Shown here in pieces: positions 1-7,715 of a stretch of 64,000 nucleotides of DNA. The stretch is from Selenomonas sputigena_A (lineage in GTDB: Bacteria > Bacillota > Negativicutes > Selenomonadales > Selenomonadaceae). The notes below the pieces were generated by a model. It was not told the DNA's origin. It saw only the letters and a program-made list of their open reading frames with translations, and searched no databases. Within the stretch, counting starts at the first letter, position 1, and each line of letters begins with the position of its first letter. Where the stretch lies: assembly GCF_051603425.1 (NCBI RefSeq), contig NZ_CP194411.1, positions 1,302,001 to 1,366,000 of the forward strand, given 5' to 3'. Both the position numbers and the translations under genes were made by a program.

Positions 1-111
1 CGTCCCCCTTTCGTTTCAAGGAAGTTATGCCGCTTTGCGTGGCGGCTGAACATATGTCCTAAAAATTTATTTTATAAAAAATCCCGTGCCTTGGCAAGCT
101 GTTGTGCCTGC

Positions 112-148
112 AAAAAAAGGGGCGGCCACAGTTTCCTGTGACCGCCCT
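112..148 (-). terminator. Rho-independent terminator of the hsp20 gene
   Basis: The arms at about 119-130 and 136-147 pair over 12 positions with one mismatch. Read on the minus strand they are followed by a run of seven T (complement of the A run at 112-118). It lies just past the stop codon of the minus-strand small heat-shock gene. Confidence 0.85.
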
Positions 149-178
149 TTTGCGTGTGTATCCAAAATTCTGCCGACC

Positions 179-637
179 TTACTGGATCTCGATCTGCTTC
201 ACCTTCTCGGCGGCAGCAGTTTTCGGCAAATCCACTTTGAGCACGCCGTCCTTGAACTCCGCCTTGATGGCGGCATTGTCGATATCGTTGATGTAGAAGG
301 AGCGGCTGAAAGTGCCGACGCTGCGTTCGCGGCGGATGTAGTTGCCTTCGTCGTCTTTTTCCTCCTTGGACTCATCCTTTTTGGCCGAGATGGTCAGGTA
401 GCTGTCCTGGTAGTGGAGGGAAATGTCTTCCTTCTTTACGCCCGGCAGCTCTGCTGTAAGCTCGTAGCTCTTCTCCTTGTCCTTGACATCGACTTTGAAG
501 GAAGCGCTGCTCGCGCCTGCGAACGGCGCAAGAGCGTTCTGGAAGAACGGCTCGCGGAACATATCGAAGAAGCCGCCGAAACCGTCATCGTGTCTTGCCA
601 AATCTTTTCTTCCCGCAAAAGGTACCAAACCAAACAT
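179..637 (-). CDS. Small heat-shock protein, Hsp20/alpha-crystallin family
   Basis: ATP-independent cytoplasmic holdase that binds unfolding proteins as an oligomer (family knowledge). The 152-residue product has a Phe/Gly-rich N-terminal arm (residues 1-45), an alpha-crystallin domain at about 47-140 with the family motifs AELPGV (62-67) and DGVLKVDLPK (130-139), and a C-terminal I-x-I motif (149-151) that normally docks neighbouring dimers. The ATG at 637 was chosen because a GGGAAAGGGG ribosome binding site precedes it; upstream in-frame codons lack one. It has its own sigma-A-like promoter (772-799), giving a leader of roughly 130 nt. No CIRCE element is visible. Length and motifs are ordinary for the family. 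Confidence 0.95.
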   Translation of the reverse strand: MFGLVPFAGRKDLARHDDGFGGFFDMFREPFFQNALAPFAGASSASFKVDVKDKEKSYELTAELPGVKKEDISLHYQDSYLTISAKKDESKEEKDDEGNYIRRERSVGTFSRSFYINDIDNAAIKAEFKDGVLKVDLPKTAAAEKVKQIEIQ

Positions 638-1037
638 TATGAAAACCCCTTTCCCATGGGCTGTCGCCCTTAAAGATCTTTTATGTTTTGCTGAGGGGAG
701 CCTGCCTGTGCCGGCGCGGCAAGGAAGCTCCCGGGGGATTGCCCCGGCTTCTTTTCCCCTTTGCAATTCTTATTCTATCACAAAAGGTCAAAAAGTCAAT
801 AGGTTTAAAAGTCAAAAAATAAATTTTTTTGAAAACAGGGAAAGGGGAACGGGATTTCAAAAAAGAAAGCCCGGCGGTTCCCCGAATTTCCGCGGCATTT
901 CGCTTGAACGGAAATTTTGGCGGAGGGAAACGGACGGGCTTTTGGATGCCGGACAAAACGCTTCGTTATGGGCGGGACGGCATTCCATGCACGATTCTTT
1001 TGTCTGGCAGGCAAGAGGACGAAAATGACGGAAAAAA
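638..1037. other. Intergenic region upstream of hsp20
   Basis: This 400-base stretch holds the hsp20 promoter and long leader. The leader contains a 6-bp GC hairpin at about 731-747 and a CTCCCCT tract able to pair with the GGGG of the ribosome binding site. Further upstream an AATTTCCG/CGGAAATT inverted repeat lies at 885-892 and 909-916. I see no convincing gene in it. Confidence 0.5.
772..799 (-). promoter_or_regulatory. Sigma-A promoter of hsp20
   Basis: On the minus strand TTGACT (794-799) and TAGAAT (772-777) are separated by 16 bp, in an AT-rich setting upstream of the hsp20 leader. Confidence 0.65.
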
Positions 1038-1388
1038 TCAGCCGAGCAGCACGCTTCGGTTGTCGAGGACGGCTTGACCGGCCTGGCAGGCGGGGCAGAA
1101 GCAGATCTTGCTACCGGCGGCTTTTGCGTCTTCGCCAAGCTTGGCGAGTTTGGCGGCTTCTTCTGCGCCGAGGAGGTCTTTTGCCTCAGCGGATTTCATA
1201 AAGGCGAGCGTTGCGTCGAGGCTTTGCACATCTTCTTCGAGTGCAGCGACAAGCTCTTTTGAGAGCTCCTTTTCTTTCGCTGTGCCGAGGGAGGCGAGCC
1301 AGTTTTCGCAGAGCGTTTTGAGCCTTTCGCAGCAGCTCGGTGCGGCGGCGATTTCCTTGACCTTTTCGATGACGGCTTGTTTATCCAT
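1038..1388 (-). CDS. Small Cys-containing protein of unknown function
   Basis: The product has 116 residues, is mostly charged and helical, and has no signal peptide or membrane segment. It carries a Cys pair at residues 19-20, Cys27, and a C-x-C-x-x-C motif at 96-101 that could bind a metal or an Fe-S centre. Short proteins of this kind in Clostridia and Negativicutes are sometimes labelled 'Hsp90', but nothing here resembles real Hsp90 (no GHKL ATPase motifs, far too short). The ATG at 1388 was chosen over the in-frame ATG at 1397 because AGGAAGG sits about eight bases before it. It lies upstream of hsp20 in the same orientation, but a 400-base gap with a separate promoter argues against an operon. 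Confidence 0.75.
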   Translation of the reverse strand: MDKQAVIEKVKEIAAAPSCCERLKTLCENWLASLGTAKEKELSKELVAALEEDVQSLDATLAFMKSAEAKDLLGAEEAAKLAKLGEDAKAAGSKICFCPACQAGQAVLDNRSVLLG

Positions 1389-1608
1389 GGGAATCATCCT
1401 TCCTAAAATGTAATCTTCTCTATTACGATTATAGATGAAAAGCTGTTCTTTTTCAAGATGTTGTTGACAATGCCGTGAAAAACTGATTTCATATATTCAA
1501 GAGAAGGTACGGGGTTGCCGGACGGTGCGCGTCTGTCTTACGGAAAGCGGCCGATGGCTCGGGGCAGGGGATGCTTTTTTTGTCAAATTGCTCCAGGGAG
1601 AGAAAGGG

Positions 1609-2541
1609 ATGCAGAAAATAACTTGGGTGCTGCCGCTTTTGCTGCTGCTGTTCCTCTTGGCGGGGGGATTGCTGGCGAATCATTTTGTGGATTATGCCCT
1701 GCGGCGTATGCCGGGCAAGCCTCCTGCGGCTGCGGCGGTTATCATGGATGTGGATTTGCCGCCGCCAGCTCCTCTTGCGGCGCGGTCCGAGCCGTGGGAA
1801 TGGCAGGCTCCGTGGGGCGTGCGCTGCGCTGCGACGGCGTTTTATGCTTCGCCGTCTGCGCATCGCTGGATTATTTTCGTGCACGGCTATGGACGCGACG
1901 GGCGTTATACATGGGATTATGCGCGTCCTTTTCTGGCGGCGGGCTGGAACGTACTGGCGCCGGATCTGCCGGCGGCGGGGCGTTCGGAGGGGGAGTACAT
2001 CACGATGGGCGTGCGGGAAAGCGCCGCTGTCGTCGCCTGGGCGCAGGAGATTGCTGCGCGAGACGGAGAGGCTGAGATTGCGCTGCACGGCCTTTCGATG
2101 GGGGCGGCGAGCGTGATCTTGGCTGCGGCTTCCGCGGATTTGCCGCCGCAGGTCAAAGCCGCCATAGAGGACTGCGGTTATACGGACGCTTACGAGATGT
2201 ATCGGCTGGAGCTCAAGCGCCTTTACGGCTTGCCGGAATTCCCCGCGCTTTTGTGCTTCGACGCCATGGTGCGGCACAAAACAGGGTCGAGCCTGCGGGA
2301 AGCCGCTCCTCTTGCGGTCGTTTCCCGCGTGCGGGTGCCGCTCCTTTTCGTTCATGGGACGGAGGACGGGCTGACGCCGCTGGCGATGGAAAAGGCTCTC
2401 TACGAGGCTGCGCCGTCGGCCAAGGCGGAATTCATCGTCACAGGGGCAGGCCATGCGGCGGCGCGGCAGCAGGATGCAGAGGCGTACGACCGCGCGCTGT
2501 TTTCGTTTTTGGCGCCGTATTTCCGAGAGGGCGTTGACTGA
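1609..2541 (+). CDS. Membrane-anchored alpha/beta hydrolase
   Basis: Serine hydrolase of the alpha/beta fold; the substrate is unknown. The 310-residue protein starts with a Leu-rich hydrophobic segment (about 4-24) that probably anchors it with the catalytic domain outside the cytoplasm. The catalytic elements are visible in order: oxyanion-loop HGYG (92-95), nucleophile elbow GLSMG with Ser163, Asp253 in HGTEDG, and His282 in GAGHAAA. ATG 1609 has a GGGAGAGAAAGGG ribosome binding site; earlier in-frame codons do not. It resembles the 'alpha/beta hydrolase with N-terminal anchor' proteins common in Firmicutes. A flavoprotein gene follows after 45 bases and may be cotranscribed. Confidence 0.88.
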   Translation: MQKITWVLPLLLLLFLLAGGLLANHFVDYALRRMPGKPPAAAAVIMDVDLPPPAPLAARSEPWEWQAPWGVRCAATAFYASPSAHRWIIFVHGYGRDGRYTWDYARPFLAAGWNVLAPDLPAAGRSEGEYITMGVRESAAVVAWAQEIAARDGEAEIALHGLSMGAASVILAAASADLPPQVKAAIEDCGYTDAYEMYRLELKRLYGLPEFPALLCFDAMVRHKTGSSLREAAPLAVVSRVRVPLLFVHGTEDGLTPLAMEKALYEAAPSAKAEFIVTGAGHAAARQQDAEAYDRALFSFLAPYFREGVD

Positions 2542-2586
2542 GGAAGCGCTGTTGGAAATCAAGACGGGCGTATTTTTGGAGAGAGG

Positions 2587-3468
2587 ATGATTTTTTTGAA
2601 ACGACTTCTCGTTGTTGGACAGGGGCCGGCAGGTATTTCGGCCGCCATTTATGCCAGGCGCGGCGGTGCGGCGGTGACGGTGCTGGGAAAAGGCACGGGG
2701 GCGCTCGCGAAGGCTGAGCGTATCGAAAACTACTATGGATTTGACGAGCCGCTGTCGGGCGCGGAGCTGGCACGGCGCGGCATTGAGGGGGCGAAGCGGC
2801 TCGGGGTGGAGTTCGTCGCGGATGAACTCGTCGGCCTGCGTTTCAAGGATGCGATGGACGGTTTTCTGGCGGAGCTGCCGGGCGGGACACTCGAGGCGGA
2901 AGCCGTCGTGCTCGCGATGGGGGCTTCGCGCCTTGCGCCGCCGATTCCCGGGCTCAGGGAGTTTGAGGGGCGCGGCATCAGCTACTGTGCAATCTGCGAT
3001 GCATTTTTCTATCGAGGCAAAGAGGCGGCCGTCCTCGGCGCCGGGGATTATGCGCTGGCTGAGGCGCAGGCGCTCCTGCCCCATGCGGCGAAGGTGCACC
3101 TTTTGACGAACGGGGAAAAGGCTCCCGAAAATCTGCCGGAAGGGCTTGTTCTGCATACGGAAAAGGTCAAGTCCGTAGAGGGTGCGGAAAGGGTGGAGCG
3201 CGTCGTCTTTGAGGGCGGCGGGACGCTCTCTGTCAGCGGCTTTTTCGTCGCTTTCGGCACGGCGGGCAGCACGGCCATAGCGAAGAAGATCGGCATTTTG
3301 CTCGAGGGCGTCTACCTCAAGGTCGACGCTTCCATGGCGACGAATGTCCCCGGTATATTTGCGGCAGGCGATGCGACGGGTGGTTTGCTCCAGGTGGCGA
3401 AAGCCGTCCACGAAGGAGCGGCGGCGGGGCTGTCCGCCTTGAAGTTCCTGCGCGGCAAGAAAGCATAG
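2587..3468 (+). CDS. Thioredoxin-reductase-like FAD/NAD(P) oxidoreductase
   Basis: Flavoprotein of the low-molecular-weight thioredoxin reductase family, expected to pass electrons from NAD(P)H through FAD to a disulfide. The 293 residues show the FAD-binding GQGPAG (11-16), an ENYYGF motif typical of TrxB (47-52), a C-A-I-C active-site pair (Cys134, Cys137), a pyridine-nucleotide loop GAGDYALAEA (151-160) and a C-terminal AAGDATGG FAD motif. The GAGDYA loop departs from the usual GGGxSA, so cofactor preference and partner are open; it may be a second, specialised reductase. GAGAGG precedes ATG 2587. A thioredoxin gene lies 2.5 kb away on the other strand, not in the same operon. Confidence 0.88.
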   Translation: MIFLKRLLVVGQGPAGISAAIYARRGGAAVTVLGKGTGALAKAERIENYYGFDEPLSGAELARRGIEGAKRLGVEFVADELVGLRFKDAMDGFLAELPGGTLEAEAVVLAMGASRLAPPIPGLREFEGRGISYCAICDAFFYRGKEAAVLGAGDYALAEAQALLPHAAKVHLLTNGEKAPENLPEGLVLHTEKVKSVEGAERVERVVFEGGGTLSVSGFFVAFGTAGSTAIAKKIGILLEGVYLKVDASMATNVPGIFAAGDATGGLLQVAKAVHEGAAAGLSALKFLRGKKA

Positions 3469-3507
3469 TCCGGCTCTTTCCGGGCTGAAATAAATAGGAC
3501 TGCCACG

Positions 3508-3608
3508 AACCCCCGAGAGGTCAAGCCCGAAGGGCGCGGACCGATGGGCGAGGTTTCCGTAAGGGTGGCGCACAATGTCTACTACGAAACGGCGGTTTGT
3601 GCGTGCAG
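3508..3608 (+). repeat. Solo copy of a dispersed structured repeat
   Basis: The stretch shares its order of motifs with the 105-bp unit at 35516: GAGGTCAAGCC, a GAAGGGCGC core, a GTAAGGG block, CACAATGTC, and the terminal GTTTGTGCGTGCAG. The inner hairpin has diverged. It sits in the leader just upstream of the chemoreceptor gene at 3640. Confidence 0.7.
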
Positions 3609-3639
3609 CCTGCGCAAGTGTGTGAGAGAGGAGTTCATA

Positions 3640-5769
3640 ATGTTTGACTTTTTCAAAAGCCGAGGGAAAAATAGTGAGGAGCAGCGATCGTCCCTGCGCG
3701 ACAGGGTGAAGGCGAATCCCCTGCCGCAGGTCAGCGCCGCCGTGCGCGGCGCGGCTGCCGTAGGCGATGGGAAGGCTGTAAATACAGTGCAGGCACAACA
3801 CGGGACGGATGTCGCCGTCCTGTACCTGCGCCGATCCGAAATCACACGGGAAGGGCTGGCGGATTTCAGCGCCCTGCCCGACGGCATTGCGCTCATCCTC
3901 GGGTTCGTCTCTCCCGATCTGGATCTTGCGGACGTCGGGGCGGCCGTCCATCAGGCCGTCGGCAGCGATGTGCGCGTCGTTCTGATGACGGATGCAGGCG
4001 AGCTTTGCCGTCCGGCGGGCAGCACGACGCTTTACCAGGAAGCCGGCGACGGGCGCGCACGCGTTCTCCTGCAAGCCTATTCGCGCCGCATGATCGAGGA
4101 TACGTTCACGATGAGCATTCCGCTCCACGACGGGGATCTCAAGGCGGAGCGCATAGAGATGACCCTCGATGAGCGTCTTTCGGCGATAAAGCGTGAAATT
4201 GAGCGGTATGATCCGCCGTTCCGCATCAGCCTTTATCATACGTTTGCGCTTGTTTACATCGATGGGCTGTCGCGCTCGGAGACGTTTCTCATGCAGGCTC
4301 TTTACGAATCGAGGAAGTTCCCCTGCCCCTATATCGGCGGATCGAGCGCACCCGACGCCCGGGGGCGCGCCTGCGTGTACGACGGACAGGAGAGCCTCGA
4401 GGGTCACGGCGTCATCACGCTGGTGCGCCTGCGGCGCGGTTACCGCTACGGCATTTTCAAGACGCAGGCTGTGGAAAGGACAGGCACGTCCTTCATCATC
4501 GATAAGGCATCGACGGCTCTTCGCTCGATGGAAACGGTTCAGTTGGATTCGGGCGAGACGCTGCCCGCAATCGACGCCCTGAAGCGCATGCTCTCCGTAT
4601 CGTCGGCAGCCGAGCTGGACGAGGCGATGCAGCATTATACGTTTGCCTCCGACATCAACGGTGAAGATTTCATCCGTTCTGTCAGTGCGCTTGACCATGC
4701 GCGCGGCCGCGTCAACCTCTACTGCGATATCGTGACGGGCGAACGGCTGCATCTGATGCGGCGCGGCTCGCTCGCCGACACTCTCGGGCACGGTTTGGCG
4801 GAATTCTGCAAAGGAAAGCCTGAGCCGCTGGGCGGCATCTTGAACGATTGCATCCTGCGCCGCCTCGCCTATGCGGGCGAAACGGCGCATATTGACCAGT
4901 TCCGCGGAATGCCTGTCGCGGGCTTTTCGAGTTTCGGCGAAATCGCGGGACTGCATGTAAACGAAACGCTGACGGCGATTTTCTTCTATCATGTGCCGTC
5001 CGGCGTTGGATTTCTGGATGATTACATCGACAACTTTGCGAGCATCTATGCCGACTGCGAGGCCTTTTTCTTCCGCCGCATGATCGACCGGCAGGCGCAT
5101 GTGGGCGCGCTCAAGGACAATCTCGTGCAGATGTTCCACGAATACCAGGGGAAAATCCCGGGGATCATCTCCTCCATCGCGCGCATCTCGGACGAGGTTC
5201 GTGCCATCCAGGCCTCTTTGAAAAATCTTTCGGACGGAACGGCAGAGCAGAAGCAGCTCTTCGGGCAGATCGTCCAGCAAGGCAGCGATATCGCGCCGAC
5301 ACTGGGCAAGCTCGCGCAGGGCACGCAGAAAATCAGCGAGGTCATGGGGCTGATCACCGGCATCGCCTCACAGATCCATCTGCTCGCTCTCAATGCCACG
5401 ATCGAGGCGGCACGCGCGGGCGAGACGGGACGCGGCTTTGCCGTCGTTGCGCAGGAGGTCGGCAAGCTCTCGGAAACGACGCGGGAAAACCTGGAGGTTT
5501 CCGATGAGGCCGTGAGAAGCCTACTGCATGAGGTGAAATCCATCGACGATATCATGGCGAGCAACGAGGAAATCAGCAAGAAGGTGACGTCCTTCGACCG
5601 TCAATTCAATGAGCAGGTGGCGAAACTGGAAGAAACGCTTGCCGATAGTCTCCGTCATATCGCCGAATCCTCGCGCTCCGTCGGCGAACTTGAAAAGGTC
5701 AGCGCCACGGCCAATGCGCGCATTGACGACATCAACCGCATGATCAAGAACATCGAGCGCGGCGCCTAG
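3640..5769 (+). CDS. Soluble FIST-domain methyl-accepting chemotaxis protein
   Basis: Chemoreceptor-like signalling protein of 709 residues. The N-terminal two thirds (about 40-360) match FIST N and FIST C domains, a sensory module proposed to bind small ligands such as amino acids. The C-terminal part (about 470-709) is an MCP signalling coiled coil with the conserved hairpin LLALNATIEAARAGETGRGFA around residues 580-600, which would contact CheA and CheW. There is no hydrophobic segment, so the receptor is cytoplasmic, and there is no HAMP domain. ATG 3640 is preceded by GAGAGGAG six bases away; the open frame extends upstream only through a repeat element. Its 3' end is closed by a strong bidirectional terminator. 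Confidence 0.9.
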   Translation: MFDFFKSRGKNSEEQRSSLRDRVKANPLPQVSAAVRGAAAVGDGKAVNTVQAQHGTDVAVLYLRRSEITREGLADFSALPDGIALILGFVSPDLDLADVGAAVHQAVGSDVRVVLMTDAGELCRPAGSTTLYQEAGDGRARVLLQAYSRRMIEDTFTMSIPLHDGDLKAERIEMTLDERLSAIKREIERYDPPFRISLYHTFALVYIDGLSRSETFLMQALYESRKFPCPYIGGSSAPDARGRACVYDGQESLEGHGVITLVRLRRGYRYGIFKTQAVERTGTSFIIDKASTALRSMETVQLDSGETLPAIDALKRMLSVSSAAELDEAMQHYTFASDINGEDFIRSVSALDHARGRVNLYCDIVTGERLHLMRRGSLADTLGHGLAEFCKGKPEPLGGILNDCILRRLAYAGETAHIDQFRGMPVAGFSSFGEIAGLHVNETLTAIFFYHVPSGVGFLDDYIDNFASIYADCEAFFFRRMIDRQAHVGALKDNLVQMFHEYQGKIPGIISSIARISDEVRAIQASLKNLSDGTAEQKQLFGQIVQQGSDIAPTLGKLAQGTQKISEVMGLITGIASQIHLLALNATIEAARAGETGRGFAVVAQEVGKLSETTRENLEVSDEAVRSLLHEVKSIDDIMASNEEISKKVTSFDRQFNEQVAKLEETLADSLRHIAESSRSVGELEKVSATANARIDDINRMIKNIERGA

Positions 5770-5821
5770 ATGGGCGCGTGAAGGAGCAGGCTCACAAAGG
5801 ATCCCCGTCAATGCATAAAAA

Positions 5822-5866
5822 GAACTGCCGCATAAGCCGGATTTTGGCTTATGCGGCAGTTCCTTC
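5822..5866. terminator. Bidirectional terminator between chemoreceptor and trxA
   Basis: A perfect 17-bp inverted repeat (5822-5838 with 5846-5862, 7-base loop) flanked by A and T runs lies between convergent genes. Confidence 0.9.
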
Positions 5867-5927
5867 TTTGTGGGGCAGCCGGTCGGTTTGTTCCGTTGGT
5901 TTTGGGCGAGCCGGCTTCTCGGCAGCC

Positions 5928-6236
5928 TCAGTCGAGCATGCTTTCGACCATTTCGCGCGGCACGAGGCCGACGGATTCCTTGGCCTTTTGGCCGTCTTTG
6001 AAGACGATGAGCGTTGGGATCGACTGTACGCCGAATTGGACGGCCAGCTCGGGCTGCTCGTCGATGTTGACCTTGCCGACTTTCACGTCAGGGTGCGCTG
6101 TCGCGACCTCGTCGACGATGGGCGTGAGCATGCGGCAGGGACCGCACCACGGCGCCCAGAAGTCCAGGAGTACCGTGCCCTTGGCATCGGTGACCTCGCT
6201 CTTGAAGTTTTCTTTTGTAATTTCAATCGGAGTCAT
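5928..6236 (-). CDS. trxA: Thioredoxin
   Basis: Cytosolic disulfide reductant that keeps protein thiols reduced and supplies electrons to ribonucleotide reductase, peroxiredoxins and similar enzymes. The 102-residue product is the standard single-domain length, with the active site WCGPC (Trp30, Cys31, Cys34) and the cis-proline loop SIPT (Pro74). A GAGGG ribosome binding site precedes ATG 6236, and an extended -10 promoter lies about 100 bases upstream. It stands alone on the minus strand. The flavoprotein at 2587 is one possible partner reductase. Confidence 0.97.
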   Translation of the reverse strand: MTPIEITKENFKSEVTDAKGTVLLDFWAPWCGPCRMLTPIVDEVATAHPDVKVGKVNIDEQPELAVQFGVQSIPTLIVFKDGQKAKESVGLVPREMVESMLD

Positions 6237-6338
6237 TTCATTCCCTCACAGTTCCGGAAAGCGCGGATAAATTCTGCGCCCATCTGACGGCGCTCGTTTC
6301 TCCGTGCGTTCCTTTTAAATTTCGTTGCTTCTTCTGGT

Positions 6339-6367
6339 ATTATAGCACATCTGCGGCGCCCATAAAA
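6339..6367 (-). promoter_or_regulatory. Extended -10 promoter of trxA
   Basis: On the minus strand TG-C-TATAAT (-10 at 6339-6344) is a consensus extended -10. The -35 (TTTTAT, 6362-6367, 17-bp spacer) is weak. Confidence 0.6.
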
Positions 6368-6445
6368 GCATGGTGGAACCGGTGTGCGGATCTGGGCTGC
6401 TTTTGCGGGCGGCGGGCGTGGCTCCTTTTCTTGGCATTGGTCTCC

Positions 6446-6474
6446 TTGCAATCCTGCGTTTTTTCCTCTACAAT
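6446..6474 (+). promoter_or_regulatory. Sigma-A promoter of the carbonic anhydrase gene
   Basis: TTGCAA (6446-6451) and TACAAT (6469-6474) are separated by exactly 17 bp, 80 bases before the start codon. Confidence 0.7.
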
Positions 6475-6553
6475 GATGGGCGAAAAGAAATTCTCTTGTG
6501 AGGTGCTGCAGCGGGCAGCGATTTTATGAAAGATTTTGTGAGGTGGAGATTTT

Positions 6554-7117
6554 ATGACGAGACTGGAAGAGATGCTGGCGGCCAACAAGGCCTATTGCGA
6601 GAACCCGCCGGTGGACTATACGGGCGAGGATGTGCACGAGAGCAAGCTGCCGCGGAAGAAGATCGCTGTGTTCACCTGTATGGACACGCGGCTCGTGGAG
6701 CTTTTGGAGCCTGCTCTGGGATTGAAGCGCGGCGATGCGAAGTTTGTCAAGACGGTCGGCAACACGCTTGTCGGTCCCTTTGACGGCGTTGTGCGCAGCC
6801 TCATGGTCGCGACGTATGAGCTTGGCATCGAGGAAATCTTCGTCGTCGGCCACGATGAATGCGGTATGGCGAAGACGACGGCGCAGGGGCTGCTCGACGC
6901 CATGCACGCGCACGGGGTGAAGGACGAGGACATCGCTCCTTATCGCGAGGAGCTTGTGCATTGGGCGGACAGCTTCAGCCACCCTGTGGAAAACGTGCGG
7001 GAGGTCGTGCAAAAGCTGCGGGAAAACCCGTTTCTGCCGAAATCGCTCAAGGTGCATGGGCTGCTGCTCCATCCGCGAAGCGGCAAGATCGATCTCATCG
7101 TCAACGGCGATGCATGA
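6554..7117 (+). CDS. Beta-class carbonic anhydrase
   Basis: Zinc enzyme interconverting CO2 and bicarbonate in the cytoplasm, supplying bicarbonate to carboxylases. The 187-residue sequence has the beta-class ligands and dyad: Cys42 with Asp44 and Arg46 in FTCMDTR, then His100 and Cys103 in GHDECGM. Length and the gap between the two ligand sets suit the short cab-type subclass. GAGGTGG precedes ATG 6554, and a clear sigma-A promoter drives it as a single gene. Confidence 0.94.
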   Translation: MTRLEEMLAANKAYCENPPVDYTGEDVHESKLPRKKIAVFTCMDTRLVELLEPALGLKRGDAKFVKTVGNTLVGPFDGVVRSLMVATYELGIEEIFVVGHDECGMAKTTAQGLLDAMHAHGVKDEDIAPYREELVHWADSFSHPVENVREVVQKLRENPFLPKSLKVHGLLLHPRSGKIDLIVNGDA

Positions 7118-7224
7118 GCATGGAAAGCTGCCTGGCCCCCCGTCCCTCACTGTGATATCCGTTACGGCAAAGGAGCCTTTTCCCGTATACAATAGAAGAA
7201 TAGAAGGCGAAAGGGGAGAGGGAT

Positions 7225-7581
7225 ATGACAGACGAGGAAATCATTGCGGCTTTTCATGCGATTTGGGACAACTATCCCGAGAGGGCAATGCTCACGCAGA
7301 AGAGCCGGGAGATCATCGCGGTGAATCCGCAGTGGGCAAAACGTGGCGTGAAGCCCGGCACGTTGTGTTCGGAGATCGGGCAGCCCAAGAACCACAAGGG
7401 CTGTCAGTGCGATCGCGCGGCGGATACGGCAGCGCCTGTGGGCGTTGCTTTTGAGGGGCATCACGGCAAGGGATTCAAGTTCTGGGTTCCCGTCGAGGGA
7501 CGCCCCGACTGGATCGTCCACTTTGCTGTCGGCAGTTCCGTCTCGTATCCTACGGCGGCGAAGTTGGCGGCCGAGGGATGA
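7225..7581 (+). CDS. Conserved-looking protein of unknown function
   Basis: The 118-residue soluble product has no signal peptide or membrane segment and I do not recognise its family. The central part is Cys/His-rich (Cys54 in GTLCSEIG, then a C-x-C pair in KGCQCDR and HH near residue 80), which could hold a metal or respond to redox state. Ribosome binding site AAGGGGAGAGGG lies before ATG 7225, and codon use matches the neighbours, so it is probably a real gene. A -10-like TACAAT lies about 35 bases upstream. It is followed by a very strong terminator. Confidence 0.7.
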   Translation: MTDEEIIAAFHAIWDNYPERAMLTQKSREIIAVNPQWAKRGVKPGTLCSEIGQPKNHKGCQCDRAADTAAPVGVAFEGHHGKGFKFWVPVEGRPDWIVHFAVGSSVSYPTAAKLAAEG

Positions 7582-7640
7582 AGCCTCAGGTGCGAGGCGC
7601 ACAGCGCTTTTGCGCCGTATAGGATGCTCAAACAGGCAAA

Positions 7641-7698
7641 AAAGAACCCCCTTATTTCGGCAAGGTGCAGATGCCCTGCCGAAATAAGGGGGTTCTTT
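7641..7698. terminator. Bidirectional terminator
   Basis: A perfect 22-bp inverted repeat (7641-7662 with 7677-7698) with A and T tracts at the two ends separates the convergent genes at 7225-7581 and 7716-8708. Confidence 0.9.
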
Positions 7699-7715
7699 GC
7701 CTGTCAATCGTCGGT

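Noticed and set aside
1489..5280. A 1263-codon open frame on the minus strand across the hydrolase, flavoprotein and chemoreceptor genes
   Set aside because: It is antisense to three well-supported genes and has no protein-like composition (Arg/His-rich). Such frames arise because the real genes rarely use TTA, CTA and TCA codons, which removes antisense stops.
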